The translations under genes were made by a program, and so were the position numbers. Positions 1 to 12,700 of a stretch of DNA of 64,000 nucleotides are shown here, piece by piece. The notes under the pieces are model-generated. The model was not told the DNA's origin and searched no databases. It saw nothing but the letters and a program-made list of their open reading frames with translations. Origin of the DNA: Cyanoderma ruficeps. Taxonomy: Eukaryota; Chordata; Aves; Passeriformes; Timaliidae. Each line of letters opens with the position of its first letter. Within the stretch, counting starts at the first letter, position 1. The stretch spans positions 124,001 through 188,000 of the forward strand of contig VZDJ01000797.1 of assembly GCA_008694505.1 (NCBI GenBank), in the 5' to 3' direction.

Positions 1-155
1 CCTGTTTGCATTACAATTTCCTGTTGCTTTTGATCATATATGAAGGCTTTTTAATAAGCTCCCAGTTTTAGCTGAGGGAAAACATTGATCCTGTTTGCTC
101 AAATATTTTTAAAAAAATGCAATTACATGACATAAATGCTGAACTTTTTTTTACT

Positions 156-488
156 TGTCATGATTTAACCCCAGCAGCCAATCCTCATGCCGATGCTTGC
201 TCACTCTCCCACCAGTAGAATGAGCAACAGAATTGGAAGGGTGAATGTGAGAAAACTCATGAGTTGAGATAAAGATAGTTTAATAGGGAAAGCAAAAGCC
301 ACACACACAAGAAAAGCAAAACAAGGAATTAGTTCACTGCTTCCCAAGGACAGGCAGGTGTTCAGCCATCTCCAGCTTGTGTCATGGTGACTTGGGAAGG
401 CAAACGCCACCACTTCAAATGGTCCCCATTCCTCCATCTTCCCCCACCTTATATCCTGGGCATGATGCCATATGGTCTGGAATATCCA
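156..488 (-). mobile_element. 3' part of an endogenous-retrovirus-type LTR
   Basis: On the minus strand this reads as the 3' two thirds of an LTR that I recognise from many bird genomes; I cannot name the family with certainty. Visible parts in transcript order are a TATA-like element near 455-446, a polyadenylation-type ATTAAACT near 284-277, and the terminal GGGGTTAAATCATGACA ending in CA at 156. The 5' part of the LTR is missing beyond about 488. No internal retroviral genes lie next to it, so it is a truncated solo LTR. Confidence 0.7.
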
Positions 489-1368
489 GACTAAGAAAAT
501 AGAGCAGTCTGATTTATTTCTTAAGTTAGCTGTTCATAGTGTTACCTGTACGAAGTAATGAAGAGTAGATGTGATGCTGAGAGAAGCTCCACATCACAGA
601 ACTAAAGTCAATGCTAAAAGCTGGTGTAGCACACTATTTTTGCACCAAGAGCATTCAGCATCAAAACCACAGGTTTATAACATGCAAAAACCAAAAATTA
701 TTCCCCCCTTTGTCTTGAAATACAGCTATTAAAGACTGTGCTTTTTGGTTATGTTTCAGAGGTGGAGAGGACCCAATGCAGTCAGCAAGTCCTCCTTCTG
801 AATGGCTCTTACTCCTGCTTACTCCCTGAATGTCTGAAAAATTGAAGAGCTAAGTCTTTCAGATTCACAAAAGAAAACTGAATTGATAGGAAAATTATGA
901 AAACGGCACCACAACAGGATGTCACATGGCAGTTCTTTTTATACTTTCTTTAAATGCATGTGGATTGCCAGACTCTACAATGCTTTTTGAAGAACTGTCC
1001 CAAAGCAGTGTTGGTCGTTTAAGTGGTGCACCAAATGGGCATGATTTTTGAAGCAGAGGGGGGACGGCATTGATACCAAATTCTGTTCATTCATTCTTCA
1101 ACAAGTTTGCCAAATCTGAAGAAATCAGGACAGGGAACAATTGACTTACATATTGCTGTGTGGCTAAACAAGTCCACAAGTCTGTGAGTGGAAGATCTCA
1201 GCAGAAAAACATATCCAGACCATACTTGATTTTATATGCAAGTTCTTAAAACTTCGTTCTATGCTGTTTACATAGGTTTAGGGTATTCCATTTCAAAAAT
1301 AAAAACAACAAAAGAAAAATAAAGAGACTGGATCTACCATTTGTACATTCTTGGATCCTGATCAGAAG

Positions 1369-1382
1369 NNNNNNNNNNNNNN
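1369..1382. other. Assembly gap (14 N)
   Basis: Fourteen undetermined bases. They are followed directly by sixteen G residues, so the gap probably marks a tract the sequencing could not pass. Its true length is unknown. Confidence 0.99.
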
Positions 1383-1398
1383 GGGGGGGGGGGGGGGG
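1383..1398 (+). repeat. G homopolymer of 16 at the gap edge
   Basis: A pure run of sixteen G next to the N gap. It could be a real poly-G tract, which can form G-quadruplexes, or an artefact of the gap edge. Confidence 0.9.
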
Positions 1399-4300
1399 AA
1401 GGCAAGGCTTCTGCCTAAAGAGTAAGCAAATCTGAGAGCTTGCTCTGCCAATAAAATGAGCAAAAGGAGAACTCATGAAATCAAGATCAGAAGAGCCTTG
1501 ATGAAAAATAGTCAACAGCTGTCATCTGAAGACTTTAAATCCCAATGAAATTATCTTTCCAAAACAGATGTTATTGCTTAATTGCAAGGTTTGGGTTTAC
1601 ATTTGCTCAGTATCCACTCATGGCCTGGGTCAACCCAGTCAGAGAAAGTAGCTACAGCAATTCAGTCTGGCCTGAAAAGTGTGCTGTGCAGCAAATTTCT
1701 CAGCACTGGCCATTTGTACTTCAGCAAAGAAGCACACAAGAAAAGAAAGCTGAAACATAATGGTGGGGTTTGCAATGAACTTGGGAGAAATTTACTGGTC
1801 TATGGAAAAAACATTGATACTTTTTTCATATTTCCAGAAAAGAAGCCATTAGTCCTCCCTACTAGAAACTCATGAAGTGCTTGAATTCACAGACATTTAT
1901 CACTGATTTCCATCTTATAAATTAATCCTGTGTCATATTGCAAGGCTTCTCTTCCAAGGAATCTGATACTGGCTTTTTTCTCTCTATTCATAGACATCTG
2001 AAACTGATAAGGAAGTGCAGCACAGTCATAAAACTAAAAGCACTTAAATGCTTACTGGTAGTCTCCACAGGGAACAATGGTAGAGATGGGAAATCTGTAT
2101 TGCCAGCTACCATTACAAGTTAGTTGGAAATAGAAAAGCCAAAGTCCTATTTTCAGAAAACCTATACATAGTAGAAGTTATGGCATCATTAGTCAAAACA
2201 AACAGAAGCTGCTTTCTTACATGTCAAGTATTAAGGAAATTTTAACAGTAGCAGGCAAATGACATATTGCAAGTTTTGTAGGCCTCAAAATAAATTCACA
2301 AGCCATGAAATAAAATGTTAAGGAGTGAACCGTACATACAGGCTAACTGCTACATACACGAGACATCTCAACAGTAGTTCACAATGTTAATCAAGAATAT
2401 GTAAAAACATAATCTCTTCAAGATGGCATTTATGCATCTTCAAAAGTTCATGGGCCTAAGATATTTTTATTGAAAAGGATAGAAAAGAGGGTCATTGTTT
2501 CTGAGGGTCTACTATTTTATTAAGCGAGTCTGACAGTACAGAAGAGTTATGAAAGAGACTTTTAAAGTAGTAAGAGATGTGAAGTTAGTTAAATATAAAG
2601 ACCTATTAAAGACATTACTGCTGGATTTTTTTCTGCTACTTTTTGATATGCAAGTTAATGGAATGTCATGAATGTAATTGTTACTTCCTAATTCTATCAG
2701 TATTGAATATAAAAATCACAGCTAAATTTCTACAGCTGAGTTTCAAACATGTTGGGTGTTATCTTTGTCACTCCCTCCCTTTACACGCATGCAAGAATAT
2801 AGAACACAAACTAAAGCACCATCCTTGCCTATGAACTGCATCACTACAACTCAGATAGAGCCAGCTGACATTTCCAAATTTTGTTTCAGTGGCTGACAGC
2901 AGTCCAAGGCTTATCCCTAGCTGGCTCCTGGTAGCTCAGACAACAGTGAGCACACTCAAGCCATCAGAAGGATCTTGTGAGGTTTATTCCTTTCCAGCAG
3001 CCAGACAGCTGGTTAAAGGAAGATGGCCAGTGCAAGCAAGGGAAACGCCTCCGTGGCTTTCACTAGTGAACAGACCACCTAACAGCAAATTCCCAGAATA
3101 GGGCAGCAACTGGAATGTCTACCATGAGCATATCTTTTAAATCCAGGCAAGCATTTAAGAAAAGATTGTATCACAAGTAAGGAAAACTTGCCAGAGAAGT
3201 GGATTTCAGCAGGCCCACATCTGAACACAGCAATGAATTAAGTGCTAGTGGGATGCCTCTAGCACCGCAGCATTCAGCTGCAGTGGTTTAACTGGTGTTG
3301 CCCAAGAAAACATGCTGGTTGTTTAAGAAAGCCATTATGAACTATCAGGAAAGCATAAAAAATTCATGCTCTGTGTGCTCATGGAGGACTCCTCCCATAA
3401 CATTCCAGGTTTTGACTTTTCAAATTTGGGTCTAGTAGAAAACTGCCTTTCCATGTCAGAAATTATCACCCTTCTATACCCTTCCTATATCACAGGGAAA
3501 ACTGTGTTTTAATGGAGTATGCAAAGAACATTAGGTACTTAATTCGGACATTACATAATACAGCAATGAAACAGTGTAAATCTGATTTAACAGTGTTTTG
3601 TTTAGTAACTGCTGGATGTTTTATCCTACACTTCCATAATGCTAATGCTTCAGGAATTTTTTGAACTGTATCCCTGCCAAGCCAAACATATACTACAGAT
3701 TTCAGCCCACTGAAACAAATATTAACTCGCTCTGTCTATTAACACCTCTTGGCACTTAGAATGCTGAGAGTACAGAAACTTAATCACAAATGCTAGAACA
3801 GATTAAATGTTACTGTTGATCAGCTAAATTGCAGCATCTGAAAATACATGACAAAATAAAATACACTCTGCTTTGTATAGGCACTGTACTAAGATCTTGA
3901 TTAAATGAAAGCCACAGAAAAGACCTTTCTTGGCCTGAAGAAAATCCACAGAAACCACTCAGTACCATGCTGCAAAGCTTGCAGAATTCAAAAAGCTCTA
4001 ACTTAGCAGTCTTAGACTGGAAAGAAGCATAACCAACAAAGAAGTAAAATCTACTATCTGTATTCTCATTCAAACTTCCTGAAATAGAACAATTTTGGAA
4101 AGTTCTCTATGTTCAGTGTACTGTCCAGAACCAGGGTGTGTGCTGCAGATAGAACACAATGGAACTACCTACTTGAAGTCTGATTTCAGGACTTGTTGGC
4201 TGGTTCAGCAAAAAAGTACAGCCTTGAAGGCTCCAAAGAACATTTCCAGAAATTAGCAATTACAGAGGAAAAGACACACATTAGATGGATAATGCAGAAG

Positions 4301-6578
4301 CCACCATATGAGAAATCTTCCATTACTCAGGTCTACCAAATTGCTTTGTAGCCTTCCACTGGCAACTAAAAAAAAGCAGCTTCAACATCCCACAAAATCA
4401 CAGCTTATATCAAAGTTAGATCATAATTCAAGCATAGTGAAAGAGTAAGGAAAAAGAAATCCCAACAATTTATAACAACTGTGCTAAAAAGAGCAAAAAG
4501 AATGCCAGTACAGATGTATCTTTTTAAAGTTACAGACAGCATCAATTAAGTTTCTTCCTCAAAGCCTCCTGAATCAAGCAAACCCTCCTTGCTATTTAAA
4601 TCATTCCGTTTTTCTTAAGAAGCCAAACACAGGAAAACAAGAATGTACCATTCACTACTAATTCTGGGATTTTACTGCCTTCATTGTACATCTCCTTCCT
4701 GCTTGAACTGATTTATTGTTATTTATGAGCATATTGTTAAAGGAACTTAGAAGAATTTTCATGCTTTTTGTCAGTGGAAAAATAAAAACACCAATAAAGA
4801 AAAGATACTTAAAAATACCCACTCCAAAACTGCCATACACATCAAAATACAACACCCATATTATTTGCATAATTAATCTGCAAGAATTAGATACTGCAAT
4901 TCTTTGCTAATCTTTCTTCTACATAGTTAAAATTATATATAGGCATAATGTGGAGAAAACACAACCAAAGAGCCTCACATCCAACAAACAAATTAGACAT
5001 TAAACCAAAAAAACCAATCAAACAAAAAAAATCATTCTTCCTTTGATTTAAAATTTTAGATTATTCATCATTCTAAATAGAGCACTCCACATCTGTTTCC
5101 ACTAGATGAATACCTCTGAGTTTGTGACCAAAAAATAATTTAGTTTAATCCCATGTTTTTCAGTTATGGTATTCAGGGAACAGACAACTGGGTTGCTTGA
5201 TTTTACTTTTTTAGATATGTGTGGCTATTAACAACAGAAAATTGATACGTATTTCTTTCTGAAGTTCTGTTAAAAATATTTTTTAATCAAAAAAGAGAAA
5301 AAAGCATTTTCTTTGCAGACATGTTATGTGTTTGCTATTTTTTCACTAGCAAACTGACTAAGAGGGCAGATAACTTCCATAATATGACTCACTGGGAACA
5401 AAATTGTAAGAAATCAGTTAACAGCATAACAGAAAATATTTTTCCACTTCTTACAGCCAAGGGACACTAAATACACTGTTTTTCCTTGCCCTTGCTCAAA
5501 AACAAATGCTACATTCAAAAGGCTTTATTAATTCAAGATACATGTCTTGGATTTTATATGCAAGAATAATATTCCAAGTAGCATCTTTGAGTAGCATAGC
5601 ACAAGCATTAGCATTAAAGATAAGTAATACAGGAGAACGTATTACTGAGGAAAGTTTGGATGCCCTGTCACTACTATTCTCCATGCTTATTTTTCTAAGG
5701 TTCACAAAACTTCTTGGGAAAAATACTTTCCTAAGGGTAAAAAACATAAGCCATTGCTAGTGGTCTATGCTCCTTGCAGGAGACAAAAAACCTAAACAAA
5801 GAAGTAAGCAAGTTAGTGCTGTAAACAAACATGAAGTTGCAACCTTTATAGGAAATCTGTCCCTTTGAACTGGAAAAATGTCCTTATGCCTGTGTCTTGC
5901 TTGCCCTCTTTTGTGTGAATAACTCCATATTTCCTAAATGAAGAAACAATAACATCAGTCATGGCACACTCTAAAGTTACTGCAAGCAACTTTATACTGG
6001 CAGTATCTGTTGACAAAGACCAGCTATACAGTACTTAGAGGAGAACACTGTCCCGTGAAAGCTGCAGTACTGAAAAACCCCTCACACCTAGCAAATCAGG
6101 GAAGTTTCATTCTGGAAACATTTTCAAAAAGAAAGAAATAGTTCAGGAAACATCACTCACTGATTTCCTGAGAACACCATGAATCACTTGAGATCATCTC
6201 TTCATAAAAGCAGAAGCACAGAACAAAGCATTTTAGTAACAATTCCCAATCAAGCAAAGGGATATTACTTGCTTAAAAATACCCACATGCGTCATTTGGG
6301 AGAAAAACTGACCCTCAGCCAGATTAAAAACAAGGAGATGAGTGAACTGCTTTAAATGATGTAGGTCTCTTGTTACAAAAGGTACTCAGAACAAAATCTT
6401 CAAGCATCTTTAATATTTACATTTAGGTTTCAAAATATTAACATTTCCAAACAACAGATTATTTTTCAATACAGATGAGGGAAAGTAAATTAGCAGCTAT
6501 AGCCTGTATAGGTATCTTTCTGCCCTTGGTAACCAGCAGTGCCAGATGCTAATGGAAGTCTGACACCTGGATAAAGTT

Positions 6579-6584
6579 TTTATT
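6579..6584 (-). terminator. Candidate polyadenylation signal AATAAA
   Basis: A canonical AATAAA hexamer lies on the minus strand about 33 bases after the FANCC stop codon. If used, the 3' UTR would be unusually short. The human gene has a much longer 3' UTR, so this may be silent or give only a minor short isoform. Confidence 0.25.
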
Positions 6585-6616
6585 TGTTGTTTTGATAAAT
6601 AGATGACATTAAAACT

Positions 6617-6760
6617 CTAAACTTTGAATGTAAGTTTTTGAAGAAGTTCATTCAGCAGCTTCACAGCCCTTTGGTTTTCTTCTCCACTATGGTTAAATCT
6701 GTATGCAGTACGGATAAGAAGGTTATAAACTCCTGTGCTTGTATCAGTTGTCTCAGTAAT
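6617..6760 (-). CDS. FANCC: FANCC coding exon 14, C terminus (residues 513-559) and stop
   Basis: The exon has 144 coding bases including TAG at 6619-6617, the same length as in human. It encodes ITE...Y.L...Y R.N and the C-terminal LLNELL.KL...V. The leucine five residues from the end lines up with human Leu554, whose change to proline is a known patient mutation. The acceptor is TTTCAG. Confidence 0.95.
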   Translation of the reverse strand: MTETTDTSTGVYNLLIRTAYRFNHSGEENQRAVKLLNELLQKLTFKV

Positions 6761-9700
6761 CTGAAAGGAAACACAAAAGGTTACATTAGGAAATTACGTT
6801 GCTAAATACTAAGAATTCTTCAAAATACTTGCAAGAAAACCAGATTCTTCCCTCACTACTTAATATGTAAGAACTAACTTCTGCCCAAGGGATCTTTTCA
6901 TACATCCCAGTGAAGCCGAGCAACTTTGAGATTGCTGTTGTCTCAAATTTAAGTGAAAGAAATCAAGAAGCCAGAAAGTTTTTAAAACAAACACAAATAT
7001 AAAGACAGTATAACCATTTGTAAGTCATTGCCATAGAAAAAAACTAAAAGCACATGAAGGTTTTGCATGCATCTGGAGAGACAATTCAATTCTGTAAAAA
7101 TTCAGTATCTTTCAAAAGTGAAAATAAATACCTCCCACAAAAGATGACAAAAACCAGAAAAAGACACAAAGTTGCAATTTTTGCATATCAGAAGGGACTT
7201 GACTCCTCATTATCTGTGTTAAACCCCAAGTTTACAGTGCTAAAACTGTACACAGCCGTGCATCCCAAATCAGTTCCACACCATTCTGCCTTTCATATAT
7301 TTCCAACCCTTTTTAAATCACATGGAGAGCGCAGCTACACATTAGTGATTTTACAGATAGAGTCAAAATTAATCAGACTGATAAACTAAAAAACTGGCCC
7401 TACAACAGCTCATGACCACTCTGCACTGGGAAATATTCAGAGTTTTGAAAGTTAGTTATGTTGCTATCTATAAAGAAGCAGAAGATTGCCTTTGGTCCTC
7501 CTGGAGGGATTCAAAGTAGCAGGCTGGTACATTACAGAATCACAGCTCAACAGCTGCACTCTCTTCATGAAGAGAAACTAGAAATAGCACTCTGCAAAAA
7601 TATATACAACACCCCCAGACTTTATCATTACATTCTTATGCTGAGAAGAAAATTGATCATTTGCGAACTTGCAGCCTAGGACATGAGAAATACTTTAGCT
7701 CTTCTTAAAGAGAAAAATGTTATGTCTTTTTAGTCAGCCAGCTGTGTCACAAAATCAGATGCCTTACATATGCCTTATACCCTATACAGGTCTATACATA
7801 AGACCACACTGATGCTGAATGGAAAAACTTCTGGAAGTATTAAAACTACACACTGGCCCTAGACCTGCTTACACAGGGGGCATGCACTTCTGACAAGAAT
7901 ATCCTTTGATAGTCAGGAATGGATTTCTAATCCTATACTGAGATAGCACTGTTTAGCTTAAGAGATACAAAAACATTTTATAGTTTGCACCAATATACCT
8001 GAAGGGTGTCATCACCAACAGGAAGGTACTGTGGCAGGCTTCCAGCCTTTTACTCCTCTTCATCTTTTTGTATACCCTAAGAGACACTGTCTTAACTCTT
8101 CATTCTCTCCTCTCTCAGTTACCACACTGTTTTTTCCTCACAGGCTTTGCCAATGCACCAAGCTTCTGCCACATCAATTCTCAGACCCAGTCACCAGCTG
8201 TTTCACCCAATTGCAAACAGTGAGAAGAAAGTCCCATCATGTCTGCAGTAGCTGGATAATTTAGGGAGTGATTTCTATGGAAAAATCAAAATTTTTGCAC
8301 ATGATATCTATACCATCTCTACTGTAGGTATCCCTTAACTGCACGCAATTACTTCAGCTGTTTCTGCGTCTGTAAAGTGACGACAGCAACCCTATAACTG
8401 AGATCAAGGAATGAATGGAAAATATTTTGACTGTAGCTGAAATAGATATGTAGCAGGTTAGATATGGCTGTTGTCGTCACAGTCTCCTTTAACTCTCCGC
8501 TATGTGTTTTCTTTATTAAGAAGTAGAAACTTGAATCAAAAATAGTAAAGTAAGTATGTATTTAAGTTAACCTGAAGAAAAAGGAAGAAACACTTACATG
8601 GTAAATACACTTCTGGGCAAGCTTATGTCCACCAGGTGAAAAGAGCAAAAAGTTGGTCAGAAGATGTGTTGTAAGACGCTGATTACAACACTGCTCAATA
8701 CCCATCACCCTGTGTACAGCAGCCTCCAGGTCCTTGAGAGAAAGGTCTGCACAGCTGAACAGCATCATTAGATGATTGTAGACTGCTTCAGCTTCTACCT
8801 GTAGGAAATCATTTCAAAGGATGCAGGATCAGAGAAGAGCAAAGGTCAAATCTATGATATTTTACTTTGGATTTATTCACTAAAAGAAAACTGAATCCTC
8901 AGAGAAACAACTCAAACATCAACAAAGTTTGAATTTAAACAGCAGGAGAACCAGGGAAGGAAGGGCTTTAACACATTTCTTTTACACTGATTCACACACA
9001 CAAAGGTGGACAGAATGGACTTTTTTTTTTCTCTTTGGTCTTACAAATGAAGCAGACAGGGAAACAAGCCAGGATTCTACCTTTCTAAATAATATAAGGA
9101 AATGGAGAAAGTCCCTCAGAAGAACATGGTCCGATTTTTGCATTGTGGGAAAAGAACAAAGGCTCCTCAAGGACTCATTTCAGCATTGCTGCTGTAAATC
9201 AATTACATCCCCATGCAGCCTGACCTTGGCTGATAAAATGTTCTGGTAAGAATGTGCATTTTAACTTCTTCCTGTGTTGTGAGTAACTTAAGTTTTTATG
9301 TTGTAAGTTAGACAATAAATCCTAACTTTTACTGGGAGTAGGAAACATAAAATTTTGGCACCTCTAGAAAAAGAACTAAAAGCACCTACTGCAAAAAAAT
9401 CCTAACAGTAATTCTGTTCACTGTATTAAAAATTAACAAAAAAAACTTGTAGACAGAATGCAAATGAGTATCAGCTGGAACAACAGAAAAATACACCACT
9501 GCAGACCCAAAGGAAAAGAACACCTGTTTCTCAAGGATGTTCACTGGGACAATTGTTTTCAAACATTTATCTGGCATTGACTTACCCTTTTAACAATTTC
9601 ACATAATATAGTCAGAAAAAGCTGCTGTTTTTGCATTAAGTCCACAACTACATGTCATGTACAAATGATACCAGGATCTACAGAAAGGTAACTAGAATTC

Positions 9701-12700
9701 CTCATGATTCTTTATTCCTCTGTGCATCATATGAGCCAGAGACTGCAGATGGGGAGTAGCTGGTACTGCTCCAAGAGCTCATGTACCCTAGAAATCTCAT
9801 TCTTAGTGCCAACCGCCAAGTTTTTTTCCTTCAATGTTTCAGACCCTACAGTTATGAAAGGAGTGCAACAAAGGAATAAATATTGAGGAGCAGAATATTT
9901 AGTCCTGCACATATAAGTGAGCTCTAGTGAACAGCAAAAATAGTATTTTTCTTCTTTAAATTTAAACCCTTTGTATTACACTCTGGCTAATATGAAGGTG
10001 CTGTCACCTGAAGTACAGAGCAGGAAGACAAAATCCTATGTCATGAGTGCACACCTTTCCACACAAAAATAATACTGAATGAAAAGTACTCCCGACTGAC
10101 ATCTGTCAGAAGTTCCCATGCCATGTTAATCCTTAACTAGTGAAAGGTGCTGGGTTTGAGGCAGCAGCCACTTCATTTGAAAGAGCTGAGAGCTAATCTG
10201 CCAAAGGACAAATTAAAAAAAAAACAACCCAAACACCTACATAAAGGCAGAAGCTTTGCATGAAGTGTAGGAATGCTTCTGAAGTAGCCTGACCTATGCA
10301 AAAAAAAAAAGGTCTCAGCTCAAATACCTAATAAAAGAATGATAATGAACTTAAATATCAGACCTCTGGGAAAAGATGAGTCACTGTGTGGGTTGTCAGT
10401 ACACAATTTTTATCTCTTAAGTTTGTCTTATGTTATGACTGAATAACAAACTGATGGAATAGAGGACACACAGGGAGAGGATTAAATGTATGGGACAAAG
10501 TGATTTCATTCTGTGGAGTTAGAACAATATTCCATACATTGATCTGCATGTGTAGTGCAATAGTTTCATTCACTCATGTTTATTGCTCACATATTGCCTA
10601 CTTTCCCAGAACTACATTCTAAAAACATCCCTGATTTCTTTACTTCACCATAGCTCTAACTAACTCTGCTCAGCCAACACCCCATCCCCTGCTCCTAGGC
10701 TACAAGAAATTTAAGAGAAAAAAATTTTTACGTGATTGGGATGTGATCTTGCATTTGTAGTGCCATCTGGGAAGCAGAAGGGGAAGAAAAGGAAATAAAA
10801 TATTGCATAATGCACTGTTATACGTGGACCACTAGATGTAAATTTAAAGCATGATTTTTACTATTGTGGTGTACTGTGCTGCATTTTTAAATCCACCAGA
10901 ATCCATTTTCAAATTAAGGAAAATTAGACAAGTTGCAACCTTCTGAACTGGAGCTTTGCAGATCCAATTTCTTGGGCTAGTTCAGATTTGCATAACAGGT
11001 TTAAATTAAAGGCTTTCAAGTACTTGCTTGCATACACAGACTCACAGCACTCTTTGTACAGTACAGTGTGTAAGGTTAGAACACTGCTCTTTCTGTTACC
11101 AACCCAGCATATGGTATTATCACATATTTATTACAGCATCACATGCCAATAATTGGAGAGAAATCAGAATAGTTGGGCAAGGTTAGTATTCAAGGCTGTG
11201 TTTGACAAGTATCTTCACGGTTTCAACTCTGTGATTTCTCTTCTTTCCTTCTCAAAAGATGCCGTAACACAGGCATGCTGAATTCTGCCACACTGATTTA
11301 TAAAGTACCATCACTAGGGTATTTTTATTTATGATTAAAAACACCCTGGTTATCCAAAAGAAAGCCAAGAGGGTGCTAATCTATATCATATGTTCAAAAG
11401 GAGGAAAAGATTTTTCTAAATGTCAAAAATCAGAAAAAAACCCAACTTTCAAATTCTCCACTGCAACACAATTCCCAAAGACTTTGTAAAGTCAATACCT
11501 TTCATTTTTCTGGTGTGCACTATTTTTTTATAGTAATAAGATAGAATCAGACTATTGACTGCTTATTGCCACTTACTATTGCTACATTACCCACCATTGT
11601 TTGAGTCCTTTGTTGATTTTCATTCTTAGGACAGTAGTAAAATGCCAGCAGCCACAGCACAGCATCTGGTTCTACAGCAGCCTTCAGTAATTGTTCTGCT
11701 GCAATATCCACCCACTCTCCAAAACAAGCAACCAAAAACCAGATTTCAAAGAGATCAATGAGAGAACTGGAAAACAACAGAGATTAAATCAGGTATTTCT
11801 CATTACTTCGCATTTTTAATTGCCTTAAATTAACTACAAAGGGTGCTGACAGTTAACTTTTAAAAAAAATCTTTAAACTACTCTTCAGCAGGGAATACTT
11901 TACCTGCTAACCATACAGCCATTTACTGCTTAGTCTATTATCTGAAATCACAATCAAACGAGATACACCCAGTGCTACTAGAGATTAACTTTGAGAGTAC
12001 AAGAGACTATCCTTAACAGCACCTTCTAGAAAACTGTGACAAAATACTATGTATGAAAAGATACATAAAAAAATTATGTTCATACCCTTCAGCTGCAGGA
12101 TTTCCAAAACTTTAAATGTAACTCAAGTATAATACTCTAACATTCTATTTATTGTCTTTCATTTTCTCTCTGTTGCTTTCCAGGGTTATTTTCTGCTTTT
12201 TGGTAATTCATGAAGTAGATGTTCTTTGGTAATTCATGAGGAATTACATTTAGATGGACTAAACATAAAGTTTAAAGTATATCTCCTGACTGTTAAAATT
12301 CATGTCTTCTTAAATGAAAATTTTGATGGTGTTTACAAAAGGATTATTGCAGTAAGAAAGGACCAACCACCACTCATCTCCACATGTTCTCATGTCCATT
12401 TCTCTAAAGTCAGAGAAGACTAAAGAAAATTGATGCAAACTAATGGGAGGTGTCTCAGAAGCAAAAAGTTAAACTAAGTATGGAAGGACAAACAGAAGGA
12501 CAGCTAGATTAAGATTAAGAACTAGGAACAATTATTCCTAATAAATTAGGCAAAACTTGAAAGAATTAGATGGTTTTCTTATGTTTTATTCTTGGGGACT
12601 CAAAAAGCTGCTGTGCCACCTTTGCAATGAAACTACAAGACATCTCAGAAATTCCAGAAGTCGATGTTAGCATTATCTTGAAGTCTTTCTACCATTACAG

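Larger units (their letters stand above)
1..6616 (-). other. Downstream flank and presumed 3' UTR of FANCC
   Basis: This AT-rich stretch lies after the FANCC stop codon and holds no convincing coding sequence. The nearest AATAAA on the minus strand is at 6584-6579, 33 bases after the stop. Further copies of that hexamer lie farther down (for example 5529-5524), so the true end of the transcript cannot be placed from sequence alone. The LTR fragment at 156-488 and the gap at 1369-1382 are listed separately. I see nothing else definite here. Confidence 0.5.

Noticed and set aside
201..437. Minus-strand open frame of 78 codons
   Set aside because: It lies inside the LTR fragment, which is non-coding.
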